The notes under the pieces were generated by a model. It made no database searches and had not been told where the DNA came from. It worked only from the letters and a program-made list of their open reading frames with translations. A program made the translations under genes and the position numbers. 64,000 nt of DNA from Riptortus pedestris (taxonomy: Eukaryota; Arthropoda; Insecta; Hemiptera; Alydidae), in assembly GCA_019009955.1 (NCBI GenBank), contig CM032228.1, positions 227,688,501-227,752,500 on the forward strand. The letters are read 5' to 3'. This document shows, one piece after another, positions 1-10,975 of the stretch. Positions within the stretch are counted from its first letter, which is position 1. Every line of letters begins with the position of its first letter.

Positions 1-822
1 TTTTTTTATTATTTTAGAATCCATTCCTTTCCCGTATACTTATTTCAACGATAATTTAGTTGACCACAACTTTTATCTCACAGCATTCTTCAATAAAATG
101 TGCCATTCCTGAAATAATGGTTTTGTGCATTTTACTGCTAAAGGATGCATCAAATAGAAAAATTCACAGATATAAATTGGTTTTAGAATTTGATTTTCTA
201 CAAGAATCCGTGATAAAAAAGTATGGCGTTCCATTGGAAATTCCATAGTTATTATGGTCCCTGGAGGAATACTGGAGAAGGTTATGAGGTTGAATATGTA
301 CTGAAAAGTTTCTTAAGGGGTCACATTCTGGCTCGCCAAGTATCCGTCAACTCCAAAGATAAGATCGATGGCCATTTGAAGAACCTTTAGGGGAATCACT
401 TTGAGAACACCAGCCCGTATCTGATTTCGCTAGATGGGTATCTGCTACGGCAGCCTACACTAGGTGTTCGAACCCCTCGCAGGGAGGCATAAGGGTCCCG
501 GAACTGAGTTGGCTTCCCCCTCCTTGGAGTACTAGCAGCACGTGTTTGGGATTAGGAAGCGACACCAGAGAAGGAAGAGCAGTGTGCCCTATGCCGGATT
601 CAAGAGATAGATAAGCCACAGTCTACTACAGTAGCTCCACTGTACTAACAGTAATAACTATGACACTGCTTAACTCTTCACTTTAGCTTTAGCCGTGTAC
701 GTAAATAAAACTCGTGGAGAAATGCCAGTTAACATTAAGCGGAAATAAAGTTTCGCCACGTTTCAGGTCTTTCTAAGGCTTAATACATCAAAATTGAAAC
801 AATTGTCGGTGTATCTGTCCCC
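1..822. other. unassigned DNA, no gene seen
   Basis: AT-rich start, then a less AT-rich stretch (about 340-620) with no recognisable protein or RNA. A 62-codon open frame at 60-248 resembles nothing I know and is probably chance. A short piece around 385-400 (ATCGATGGCCATTTGAAGAA) resembles the inner part of the HEN palindrome end, so old repeat debris is likely. Confidence 0.5.
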
Positions 823-1563
823 TTTTAGCAGATTTCCCTTTAGGCCCAGGAGATGATGAAAATGAGGTCCTTTAAAAATTATTTATATATATATATATAT
901 ATGTCTGTTAACGCTCTAGCGGCCGCAATTTTTGTTTGATCGTTACGAAACTCCATATTCGACCGTTTTATGTAAAAAGACAGATCAAGTTCGTTAACGG
1001 CTGAAATTGGAAAAGAGGGAGGGGACTTTAGAGGGGGAGATTTTCGAAAATTCAAAATATCTCCGTTGTTTTGCATCGGATCGTAAAATTGTATAAAGCC
1101 AATCTTATTGCAAATTGAATGTACTATAAATATTGTTATATACATTTATTCTCTATCTTGAATATTAACCGAGATATTTGCATTTTTATGAAGTCTGTGG
1201 TCGGGTATAGTTCGGATTAGGTCGGCCGTTTCCGTAACTACTCGGCTCAGGTGGAAGCTTCTTCTAACCTTACCTTACCTTTGTTACTTTGTGAGATTTA
1301 TGCAAATACGTTCTGTTCATACCGCCTCCCCCCCTACTTTAGTTCTTGGACTACTAAAAATTGAGTTATTAAAATAAAAATTAGTCTTACAATTCAGAAG
1401 CTGTTTCAGTTGGGAATTTATTTTAATTAACTGAAAGATTTCTCATTACCGTTTGTATTTATTCACGGTGGTATTGTGTTACCAGTATGCAGATTTCTCT
1501 ATTGTAAAACTTCACATGGGAAATTTGCTTAGTTTACGCAGCCCCTGCGTGACTGACTTTTTT
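823..1563 (+). mobile_element. HEN repeat, long form, palindrome arm deleted
   Basis: Starts TTTTAGCAGATTTCCC and ends at the hairpin CGCAGCCCCTGCG followed by TGACTGACTTTTTT. A (TA)n run lies at about 883-902. Much of the usual sequence just inside the palindrome end is missing, so the palindrome is broken. The extra interior (about 1195-1480) is the long-form module also seen at 3600-3900 and reversed at 28060-28310. Non-coding; helicase or Rep motifs were not seen. Confidence 0.8.
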
Positions 1564-1720
1564 GTTTTTCAATTTTAAAAAATTGTTATGTTATATGAAA
1601 TTCAAAATTATTCCCAATGAATCCCCATTATTGCTTTTTCTTCAGTCTTTATCACAATGACCGCCATTAAACCCTGATATCAATAACCCTTTTTTGAAAA
1701 TTGGGAGATATGTACAATGT

Positions 1721-1755
1721 TAATAGCTAATTTCCTTTGAGGTAAATCTGCTGAA
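1721..1755 (-). mobile_element. HEN palindrome-end remnant
   Basis: AATAGCTAATTTCC followed by GGTAAATCTGCTGAAA is a mutated copy of the HEN palindrome end in reverse orientation. The rest of the element is not present next to it. Confidence 0.5.
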
Positions 1756-1788
1756 ACGAGAAAGGATTGAAGGGTCTTTAGACTCTAA

Positions 1789-2025
1789 GGAATCATATGG
1801 AGGGCGATCATTAGAGAGGAGAAGGCAAAGATTGACTTCAGCTGTGTGCGTGACGACTCGAGCGTGCGGATGGTAATGAAAACGAATGGCGAGCTGCGAG
1901 AGATAAAGATAATTTCCGTGGAAGACCTTCCGTGCGAGGTAATGACTGGGTCTAACTCGGACTCAGCCACGAGGCTACTGGGTTATCGCTGGGACATCGT
2001 TCTGCATCACTATGCTCTTATAAGG
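1789..2025 (+). pseudogene. possible BEL/Pao-like retroelement pol fragment
   Basis: An open stretch of about 79 codons bounded by stops, without a proper ATG, and richer in G+C than its surroundings. Near its end the translation reads ATRLLGYRWD, reminiscent of the 'LG..W' segment in BEL/Pao reverse transcriptases (1960-1995). No catalytic motif is present, so the family call is inference; it could also be host exon debris or chance. The piece stops just before a locally duplicated segment. Confidence 0.25.
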
Positions 2026-2026
2026 T

Positions 2027-2283
2027 GACCTCAAACCATTATAACCATTTAATGATTGGTTAATGAAAGCTCTTGAGGGGATAGTTAGATGCGAATTTTA
2101 GAATTAGTCTCAAAGAAAGACGCAATAGTAGACGTTCGATTTTAAAGATTTTATAGATCTATGGATTATCTTGAATGTGGATGACCTCAAACCATTATGA
2201 CTGGTTAATGAATGCTCTTGAGGGGATAGTTAGATGCGAATTTTAGAATTAGTATCAGAGATAGACGCAATAGCAGACGTTCA
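2027..2283. repeat. local tandem duplication, about 150-bp period
   Basis: The segment starting GGTGACCTCAAACCATTATA (2027) is repeated from about 2179 (GATGACCTCAAACCATTATG). Both copies run through GGGGATAGTTAGATGCGAAT and end near AGACGTTC. Two copies only, a few substitutions and one indel. Confidence 0.75.
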
Positions 2284-2311
2284 AAAAGTCAAAAATTGTA
2301 CCAAGTCAAAT

Positions 2312-2735
2312 AAAAAAAGTCCGTCACGCAGGGGCTGCGTAAACTAAGCAGATTTCCCTCGTGAAGTTTTACAATAGAGAAATCTGCCGAATAACAACTG
2401 TAGTAGTAAGAAACCTCTAAACCTAAAACATTATTTAGGGCGTAATAACCCAGTAGTTTCTAGCCCCAAAAAAACAGTTAACCTAACCTCTAAACCTATT
2501 CACGAGGGACGAATAGTTATGGAAACGGCCACCAGAGGTCTCGGCGGAAAGTCCGAACATAGCCAACTGGTGACCACACGCAGATTACAAATGCGAATAT
2601 CTCGGTTAATATTCAAGATAGAGAATAAATGCATATAACAATATTTATAGTAAATTTAATTTGCAATAAGATTGGTTCTATACAATATTTCGATCCGATG
2701 CATAATAACGGAGATATTTCGAATTATATATGTAT
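2312..2735 (-). mobile_element. HEN repeat, interrupted
   Basis: Begins AAAAAAGTCCGTCACGCAGG with the hairpin and GCAGATTTCCC, then runs through the interior block ending CGGAGATATTTCGAATT. A 160-bp module (about 2400-2580, CTCTAAACCTAAAACATTAT) is shared with the HEN at 40804-41578 and not with most others. The palindrome end is missing; a TAB copy follows directly. Confidence 0.8.
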
Positions 2736-2760
2736 ATAAATTTGTACAATTTATATATAT

Positions 2761-3415
2761 ATAAAATTGTAAACTCTGTCTGTACATTGATTTTTTTCGC
2801 GAAATTTCACGATAACTTTTCGTTTCACATGTCATAGACACCATATCTGCATTTTGTTTCTTTCGTGTATGTTTGTTTGTTTGTTTGTTTGTTACCTTTT
2901 CACGCATAAACGGCTGAACCGAATTTTATGAAACTTGGTATGTGTATTACTACTAACCCAACTTAGACTTTAGGCTATATTAATATTCTCTGAGACGAAC
3001 AGGAGTGGGGGTTATAAGGGACGCCTGAAATTAAAAATAGTGATATTCCGTTTCCTATTGGTGTTTCGGCAAATATGCACATAACAAAAGTTGTTTATTT
3101 TGTTATTTAGAGAAACTTTTGTTATATACACTATCGTCGAATACCGAATTATAAAGGCGTTATACGCTAAAAATTATTGCGGGTGTCAAGAATATTATTT
3201 GGCACAAAAGAGTCCACCGAACTAAATAAAACTCGGTATGTGTACTGTCTCTGACACTTTAATTATCATAAGCCATACCAATATTTCTAGGGACAGGCAG
3301 GAGTGGGGGTTATAAGGGAGGCCTGAAATTAAAAATAGTGATATTTCTTTTTCTACTGGGTTTTCTGCAAATATGCACATGACAAAAGTTGTTTATTTTG
3401 TTATTTAACAAAACC
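2761..3415 (-). mobile_element. TAB repeat, 5' end missing
   Basis: Reverse orientation. It starts TAAAATTGTAAACTCTGTCTG, has a (TTTG)n run at 2873-2892, the CGGCTGAACCGAATTTTATG block, and about two of the ~0.29-kb internal units (GGAGTGGGGGTTATAAGGGA). It breaks off inside a unit where plus-strand HEN sequence begins, so the ACTAGCTCAG end is absent. Confidence 0.75.
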
Positions 3416-3972
3416 AAAGGGTGGGGGGGTTTAGAGGGGGAGATTTTCGAAAATTCAAATATCTCCGTTGTTTTGCATCGGATCGTAAAATTGTATAGAG
3501 CCAATCTTATTGCAAATTGAATGTACTATAAATATTGTTATATACATTTATTCTCAATCTTGAATATTAACCGAGATATTTGCATTTTTATAAAGTCTGT
3601 GGTCGGGTATAGTTCAGATTAGGTCGGCCGTTTCCGTAACTTCTCGGCTCAGGTGGAAGCTCCTTCTAACCTTACCTGCCGTTTCTAACCTTGCCTTACC
3701 ATCCTTACTTAGTGAGATTTATGCAAATACGTTCTGTTCATCCCCCACCCTTCTTTAATTCTTGGACTACTAAAATTTGAGTTATTAAAATAAAAATTAT
3801 TCTTACAACTCAGAAGCCGTTTCAGTTGGGAAGTTATTATAATTAACTGAAAGATTTCTCATTACCGTTTGTATTTAATCACGGTGGTGTTGTGTTACCA
3901 GTATGCAGATTTCTCTATTGTAAAACTTCACATGGGAAATTTGCTTAGTTTACGCAGCCCCTGTGTGACTGA
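3416..3972 (+). mobile_element. HEN repeat, long form, hairpin half
   Basis: Begins abruptly at the G-rich block (GTGGGGGGGTTTAGAGGG) and runs to the hairpin end (CGCAGCCCCTGTGTGACTGAC). Closely parallels 1015-1560. The palindrome end and TA run are missing; the junction with the TAB copy suggests recombination between repeats. Confidence 0.75.
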
Positions 3973-4280
3973 CACGCAGATTACAAATGCGAATATCTCG
4001 GTTAATATTCAAGATAGAGAATAAATGCATATAACAATATTTATAGTAAATTTAATTTGCAATAAGATTGGTTCTATACAATATTTCGATCCGATGCATA
4101 ATAACGGAGATATTTCGAATTTTTGAAAATCCCCCCTCTAAACCCCCCCTCCCATTTGTCCGATTTCAGCCGTTAACGAACTTGATCTTCCTTTTTACAT
4201 AAAACGATTAAATACCGAGTTTGGTGACGATTAAACAAAAATTGCGACCGCTAGAGTGTTATCAGACAAATATATATTTA

Positions 4281-4343
<63 letters not shown>

Positions 4344-4467
4344 TTGAACGGACCTTATTTTCGTCATCTCCTGGGTAGGATCGATGGACATTTGAAGAAA
4401 TTTTTCGAAAATCGCGTCATGAGTACGACCTCAATAGCTGATTTCCCTTAAGGGAAATCTGCTAAAA
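3973..4467 (-). mobile_element. HEN repeat, palindrome half with long (TA)n
   Basis: Starts inside the element (ACGCAGATTACAAATGCG), the same internal point seen at 2575, and runs through a (TA)n of about 50 bases (4287-4340) to GATTTCCCTTAAGGGAAATC and TGCTAAAA. The hairpin end is missing. It is joined hairpin-side to the previous HEN, forming an inverted pair. Confidence 0.8.
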
Positions 4468-5118
4468 GTGTAATAAATAAGAAATAACAACATGTACCAG
4501 TAACAAAAAAACAAAAGAAAATACAAAAGTAAAATAAATGAACATTTTTAAAGTGAACAAAGTACTAAATTCAAATAATTATGATCAGGACATTAAAAAA
4601 AATGGTGATAATCATAGTTGGAGAATAAATTAATAGGAAATGACTGGCTAAAAATGGTACTTTTGCTAATGATTGTCGTAGTGTCCTCATTCAGAGTAAC
4701 TGCTGTATATACTCGTATAAATACATACATATACAAAAGCATATAATTTGAAATCTCGTAGAATACCACAGGTTTAATTTGTATGTTAAATTTTGTGGTA
4801 TGTTTGGGTTTTTGATAGGTACGAGAATATGTTGTTAATGTATTTGCCTTCCGTCAAAAATTCTTGTAAGTCATAGGGTAAGTCCTGATGTTGTCGTTTT
4901 CGCCATTCAGTCAGTCTATGCCGAACGACAAGAGATTGGTACAAGTTGAGTAAGTAGGTCTGCCAGTCTGTGTCATTAAGTATGAATGTGTTAATTTGGT
5001 GTGGCCTATTCTGAGTCTCGAGACAACTACTTCTTCTCTCCTAGTTTCTGAAACTTGATGGCCACATGCAAATAGTGCGTAGTTTGTTGTCATTACTAGT
5101 GCTAGTCCAGTCGGTTAG
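4468..5118 (-). pseudogene. LINE ORF2 C-terminal end with 3' tail (decayed)
   Basis: On the minus strand the translation from about 5093 downward reads TRREEVVVSRLRIGHTKLTH, the motif found after the RNase H region of I/Jockey-type LINE ORF2 proteins (RLRIGHT.lTH). Further in, another frame reads DLPYDLQEFLTEG and YINNIFSYL, which matches the other two copies here. Frameshifts and stops break the reading. An A-rich 3' region lies at 4468-4620. 5'-truncated; no reverse transcriptase domain is in the window. Confidence 0.75.
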
Positions 5119-6297
5119 CCATGCACCTAAGATGAGGTGTTTGGATTGTCTTGAAATGCCTTTATGTAATACGTCTATTTGTTTTCACATTCAGGTTTTT
5201 CAGATTTTTTTTTGGCTTCTGATTCCTCTCTTATAAAAGATCCACAGGCAAGTGCGCGAAAGATCACAACCACAAATATCTTCGTTTACATCGAACTTAT
5301 TGACGAGGAAAATAACAGTGGGCTCTAACTGCCTTCATCCAGTCTGTTTTCTATAATTTTACTAGTTTATTAGTTCATTACATGAAATACCATTTAGTTA
5401 TATCTGACTCTCAATTGTATGACTGGCACACTACGGGAATAATAATAATTACAATTGAGTAAGTTATCAAATGAAGTTACTCGCAATGCAGCGGAAATGT
5501 GCAGTTAAAGTGAGTGGAGGATATGAATAACGGGATGTCATGACTACGGCAAGAGATAATATTATACAAGGTTGAATAAAGACAATAAAAAAACAAGTTT
5601 TTTCCCCCATTTTTAATTTATAAACGCAGTTATTATTATTTATCTTTTTTTTTTAATTCAAGAAAAGTACTCTAATCCGCATAATTATGATATTTAAAAT
5701 TCTATCCTAGATAAGGTAAAATGTGCATGAGATTAAATAAAATAAGAATTATTTTCTTATGTTTTACTAAATGATGCTGGTAGTTGACACCCTTTTATAA
5801 ACGCCTTAATATTTTCTAGAAATATTTTTAGTATACTACATTAATTGTGAATCTAAATTTTACATTGAGTATTATTATGATTGTAATATAAATTACATAT
5901 ACATATTTCTCTAACGATTTTATTTCTGTGAACGAATGTATTAGAAAGCGTAATAAATAATTCAAGTATTTTCTCTGTAAGCCACTGTTTTCATTGGTGT
6001 TTTTGGCTTTATTTCAAGCCCTTCTCATTTGAGTATATGTCCTACTCGAACGACAGGGAATCAATTCCTATGTCCATTCATTTCATGTTAATAAACATAC
6101 CTATATATCTGGCTTTCAAGAAATAAAAGTGTATGTGAATTATTTTGGTTAAATTTATTTATTTATTTGTTTGTTTGACATGATAAAATTAACAAATGGT
6201 AAAAATAATCCAAGATGTTGAATGTAATTGATTTTTATATTTAGTGCTGCTGCTAGGCGATGATGCTTGTGGAAAAAAACTGGAAATAACTATCGAA
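5119..6297. other. AT-rich DNA, nothing recognised
   Basis: No open frame with coding character, no repeat family shared with the rest of the window. Contains short A and T runs and a TTTATTTATTTGTTTG stretch near 6150-6177. Confidence 0.5.
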
Positions 6298-6313
6298 TAT
6301 AAAAAGTATCAAG

Positions 6314-6495
6314 GGCTCAGGTAAGCCACATGAGTTAAAGTGCTGGCTTAGCCTTGAGTGGCAAGTTGGATTCCCGCCTGGGCAATAGGAATTTATTTAG
6401 TGGTGGACTCACTAAATAAAATTCATAGACCCTGGCTAGAAATGGTTGATAGCCTGTAGATAACTCTTACCAATAGTACCAAAAGTAATTTAATT
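6314..6495 (+). mobile_element. tRNA-derived SINE, diverged
   Basis: GGGCTCAGGTAAGCCACATGAG heads a tRNA-like region and is followed by a degenerate B box (GGATTCCC) and the shared CTAAATAAAATTCATAGACC block. Flanking sequence TATAAAAAGTATCAAG (6298-6313) recurs as TATAAAAAGTAACAAG (6496-6511), a 15/16 target-site duplication. The tail is degraded. Confidence 0.8.
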
Positions 6496-6530
6496 TATAA
6501 AAAGTAACAAGAATTAATTAAATACAAACT

Positions 6531-6818
6531 CATTTTTATTTTCTGATGGTGGTGAATCAGCTTATTCAGAACACAGTTTTGTGGCTTCTCACAATTTATT
6601 TTACGTATGAAGTTGAAATAAACATTAACTGGTGCTATCTAAATTTTAATTTAAAATAAAGTTTTTTTTTGTTTTTTTTTTAAGATCACTTAAATATGTC
6701 AATCTTCTCGCAGCTCTCCTTATTAATGGGCTCCATCGTTTTCCAGCCATGGCTTCACTTGCCCAATCACTCAGTTTTATTTTCTGCTGGTGTTGAATCA
6801 GGTTATTCAAAACACAAA
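6531..6818. repeat. direct repeat pair, 240 bp apart
   Basis: TTTTATTTTCTGATGGTGGT (from about 6533) and TTTTATTTTCTGCTGGTGTT (from about 6774) continue as about 40 bases of similar sequence (GAATCA.CTTATTCA.AACACA). Looks like an old local duplication; no coding sense. Confidence 0.5.
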
Positions 6819-7100
6819 CTATTAAGACCGAAAAACGAGAAACTTGAAGAGAAAACACAACAACAAAAAACAGTACATGATAACAAACCCATTGATTAAA
6901 TATTTTGGTATTATTATGGGTATTTATGCGAATGATGATGGAAGAAACAAGAGCTGTAAAAGGTGTTTTACAGAACATACAATGTAATTGACCACCAGTT
7001 TTTCTTCTGATCAAGAGCCACCTTTAGGGCGTAGTTCATCAAAAAATAATCTTGAATTGAAATAAAAGGCAATCATTGTCAATCTATCCAACTAAATATA

Positions 7101-7309
7101 TACAGCTCAAAAATGAATAGGGATATTGGTTATTTTTTCTTATCCTATTTATTTTAATTAAATCGATCTTAATTAAATTTCTTTTTTATGGGGGGAAAAG
7201 ACAATAATTTCTAATAAATATTAATGATGTTTATAATAAAAAAAAAATATGCTAGGCCCCATACATACCACAAAACACCCAATATCCCTATTCATTTTTG
7301 AGCAGTTTA
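7101..7309. mobile_element. Tc1/mariner-type MITE, about 205 bp
   Basis: Terminal inverted repeats of 27 bases with one mismatch: CAGCTCAAAAATGAATAGGG at 7103 and the reverse complement ending at 7305 (CCCTATTCATTTTTGAGCAG). The left end abuts TATATA, the right end TTTAG, compatible with TA target choice though the right TA is not exact. The CAG..CTCAAAA terminus is typical of Tc1-like elements. The interior is AT-rich and non-coding. Confidence 0.7.
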
Positions 7310-7360
7310 GTTAGTCATCATCGTGACCTACAGGCAACACCTTGTAGTTGCAACCATTGT

Positions 7361-7511
7361 GTTAGCAGATTTCCCTTAAGGGAAATCAGCTATTGAGGTT
7401 GTACTCAGGACGGAATTTTCGAAATTTTTCTTCAAATGTCCATCGATCCTACCTAGTAGATGACGAAAATGAGGTCCCGTTCAAAACTGTATATATCTAT
7501 CTATCTATCTA

Positions 7512-7570
<59 letters not shown>

Positions 7571-7995
7571 TTATATATAATTGTCTGTTACCGCTCTAGC
7601 GGTCGCAATTTTTGTTTGATCGTTACCAAACTCGATATTTAGTCGTTTTATGTAAAAAGAAAGATCAAGTTCGTTAACGGCTGAAATTGGACCAGTGGGA
7701 GGGGGGGGGGTTAAAGGGGAGGATTTTCGAAAATTCGAAATATCTCCGTTACTATAACATTGTACAGAATCAATCTTATTGCAAATTAAATTTACTATAA
7801 ATATTGTTATATGCATTTATTCTCTATCTTCAATATTGACGGAGATATTTGCATTTTTATTAAATCTGGGCGGCTAACGGACGAGTGACTTTCCCGCCAA
7901 AAGCTAGTTCGGACGTTTCCTTAACGGCTCGGCTCTCGAGAAATTTCTCTATTGTAAAACATCTGCTTAGTTTACGCAGCCCCTGCGTGACGGAC
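7361..7995 (+). mobile_element. HEN-a repeat, near-complete reference copy
   Basis: Starts GTTAGCAGATTTCCCTTAAG (palindrome complete), then ATTGAGG, GTCCATCGATCCTACC, GATGACGAAAATGAGGT, a TATC/TA microsatellite (7489-7578), the small hairpin CCGCTCTAGCGG, the G-rich block and ATATTTGCATTTTT, ending at CGCAGCCCCTGCGTGACGGAC. The subterminal GGGAAATCTGCT is damaged here (a deletion gives TAAAACATCTGCTTAG). Best single copy for seeing the element from end to end. Non-coding. Confidence 0.85.
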
Positions 7996-8868
7996 AATTC
8001 AGGTGTTTTTTTTATGTAACTATACTCACCAAAATCCGTAAAATGGTTCATGCCTTCAAAAAAGGACTTTCTAGGCCTCCCTCTTCCCTCGTGCCCAACA
8101 ATCTTGACTTAAAATTTCTTATAAGTAGTCTAATAATATTCCTCGTATGAAGTAATTGATATTTGACGATGTTCATGTTGTGGGCTAAGAATGGAACACG
8201 ACTAACCAATCGAACAATAACTATAATCAGAAACGATAAAAGAAATATTAAAAAAAAAAAAATAAAGAGTGATTTAACTATTAGTGTCCCAGGTCAATAA
8301 AAAAACAACCATACATATTTATATATTTATTTACCCATGCATTGATTTGGGTGCTTGTGGCGATATTGATGGTCACCAAAAAAAGAGGAAATACAATTTT
8401 ATTGGCAAAAAACAGCCCCGAGGTATTTGCATAAAGTGATTTCACGCTCCAAATACTAGAACACCACATCTATATACTTCACAACATCAAATTTACTTTG
8501 GCCTGATCGACTTCCTGAACAATAAAAAAGCTCAACAAAAGAAAAAAAATGAACAAATGTTATTCTAAACAGAAAAATAAATTGATAAAAAGTTTAGCAG
8601 GTTTCCATCAACGGAAACCAGATACTGCCTTTGTACAATCTTTAGACTTGCTGTTGTGTATGAAAACAGTAGGAAAAAATAGGTCAAGTTAAAAAGCGAG
8701 AAAGAAGTACACCAATTAAAAAAGTATAGATACCTTTTTAAAATAGTTAAAGAGCGGTTCAAATTGAGAATGGCATGATAAACCAGAGAGATGGATTTGT
8801 ATTATATGAGTTGTAATGTTAGCGATTCTAATTAACAAAGCAACTTTTATCATCTGGCAGCATGTAGA
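7996..8868. other. AT-rich DNA, nothing recognised
   Basis: Open frames up to 65 codons on the minus strand (8281-8469, 8565-8762) are low-complexity F/L/Y-rich translations without a known domain. No repeat from the rest of the window is evident. Confidence 0.45.
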
Positions 8869-9418
8869 TTATTTATTTATTTATGGACATCACATTATTG
8901 ATCACTGATTTGCTTTTTCAAAAGTCAAAAATTGTACAAAGTTCTAAAACAAAAGTAAAATAGATAACACTTAACAATAAGAAATACCAAAAATCAATGA
9001 CAAATAACAGAAATGAAATAGATAAACATTATATAAGTGAACATAAAAAAAAAAAAAAAATAAAAAATAAAAAAACAATTGGTGATGAGCATAGTCGGTG
9101 GAAGATCAATAGGAAATGAATGGCTGAAAATGGTGCGTTTGCTAATGATTGTCGTAATTTCCTCCTTCAGGGTAAACATATACATGTGTACAAACGTATC
9201 TAATACAATTAATGCATATAATTTGAAATCTTGTTACACCAACGACTTAATTTGTATGTTAAATTTTGTCGTATATGTATTTGAATTTTTTGTAGACATG
9301 AGAATATGTTGTTAATGTATGGGCTGACTTCCACCAAACGTTCTTGAAAGTCGTAGGGGAAGTCCTGGTGTTATCGTTTTCGGCATGCTGTCAGTATATG
9401 TCGTATCGCAAGTAGATT
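8869..9418 (-). pseudogene. LINE ORF2 3' end, same family as 4468-5118
   Basis: Nucleotide similarity to 4468-4920 is plain (GCTAATGATTGTCGTA, GCATATAATTTGAAATCT, GAGAATATGTTGTTAATGTA). The minus-strand translation includes QDFPYDFQERL, then YINNIFSCLQKIQI, the C-terminal tail of the ORF2 protein. The TTTATTTATTTATGG end at 8870 is the reversed 3' tail. Heavily 5'-truncated, no active-site motif present. Confidence 0.7.
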
Positions 9419-9734
9419 AAAAAAAGGTAGAGAGAAAAAACATGCTAAAGATCCGGAAATACAGCCCTTCAGCGAAGAAGAGTTTCAGGGTCCCGGGGTT
9501 GTTAATACAATACAAGGATTCTTATTCGTATTACTACTCATAAAGTTAGAGGAAGTCTCAGAAAATAGTATTTCCCACTAGCTAGAATAAAGCTCTATTG
9601 ATCTCATCTCACCATTTATTCTCTATTTCTCTATCAACCTAACAGTAATTAAAATCTAAGTTTGAAATGAGATTCTAATGACTCACTCGCATTTTCAAAG
9701 TAAAAATCCAATAATAGAAAGTTATAGAAGGAAG

Positions 9735-10246
9735 AAAAAAGTCCGTCACGCAGGGGCTGCGTAAACTAAGCAGATTTCCCACGTGAAGTTTTACAATAGA
9801 GAAATCTACATACCGGTAACACAAAACCATCTTGAATATGGGGGGGGGGGCATCAACAGAACGTATATCTCACAAAGTAAAAGGTTAGAAGGCAAGAACG
9901 GAGAAAGGTTAGGTTACAGCAGTGTCGAACAGTTACAGAAACGGCCGAACTAATCCAGAACAATAGCCGCACCCACACTTAATAAAAATGCAAATATATC
10001 GGTTAATATTGAAGATAGAGAATAAATTTATATATCATTATTTATAGTAAATATAATTAGCAATAAGATTGTTTCTATATAATTTTTCGATCTGACGTAC
10101 AGTAACGGAGATATTTCAAATTTTCCAAAATCCCCCCCTCCCACTGGTTCGATTGCAGCCGTTAACGAACTTGATCTTTCTTTTTACATAAAACGATTAA
10201 ATACTGAGTTTGGTGACGATTAAACAAAAATTGCGAAAATATATTA

Positions 10247-10290
<44 letters not shown>

Positions 10291-10426
10291 GTATATATAA
10301 TTTTGAATGGACCTCATTTTCGTCATCTCCTGAGTAGAATCGATGGACGTTTGAAGAAATTTCTCGAAAATCGCGTCATGAGTACGACCTTAATAGCTAA
10401 TTTCCCTCAAGGGAAATCTGCTAAAA
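9735..10426 (-). mobile_element. HEN repeat, near-complete
   Basis: Starts AAAAAAGTCCGTCACGCAGG (hairpin CGCAGGGGCTGCG), carries subterminal GCAGATTTCCCACGTG, (TA)n at about 10251-10300, and ends at TTTCCCTCAAGGGAAATCTG CTAAAA. One deletion near 10239 has removed the usual CCGCTAGAGCGG hairpin. Non-coding. Confidence 0.85.
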
Positions 10427-10826
10427 TTGACTTCAAATAACTAGCACAGTTTTTGAGTTAACAATAAATGTATCAATCTACAATCATCAATCACTCCGAC
10501 TCAAAATAACAGAGATTTTAGCACGACGTTTAAATCAAGTGAGCAAAGCAACTATAGTACACTCAATCGATTCAGACGATGTGCTTAAAAGAATTAGCTA
10601 ATTATAGTTTTAAAGATGAATTTATTATATAACATAGTTCACATAGTATAATATAATGATTGTTTTTAATATTTAGTGATGGCTGTGTGTAGAACATAAA
10701 CTTTTAATTAATTTATAGAAGGTATAGAAAAATGTAATTATCAATTTTATTTCCAAATTTATATAGAAATAGCCCCTTCAGAAGGAGTTCTGACACTTGA
10801 AACACGTCGGGGATGAAATACTATAC

Positions 10827-10829
<3 letters not shown>
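10427..10829. other. AT-rich DNA, nothing recognised
   Basis: No gene, no shared repeat detected. Confidence 0.4.
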
Positions 10830-10917
<88 letters not shown>

Positions 10918-10975
10918 CTTATGAATGGATCTTATTTTCGCATTACCTAGAAGAATCGATGAACATATGAAAACA
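10830..10975 (-). repeat. (CA)n(TA)n microsatellite joined to a HEN palindrome-end remnant
   Basis: (CA)n runs from about 10830 to 10871 and (TA)n to about 10918. It is followed by ATGAATGGATCTTATTTTCG and GAATCGATGAACAT, the decayed inner part of a HEN palindrome end. The microsatellite therefore probably began as the HEN TA run and gained the CA block. Confidence 0.65.

Noticed and set aside
2761..3415. TAB as an LTR or LINE coding remnant
   Set aside because: No open frame kept across copies and no reverse-transcriptase or protease motif in any frame examined; classified only as a non-coding TA-associated repeat.
7393..7642. Frames with (IY)n stretches, also at 4221, 10210, 50165-50553 and 61659-62070
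   Set aside because: Read-through of TA runs within HEN copies; no independent coding evidence.
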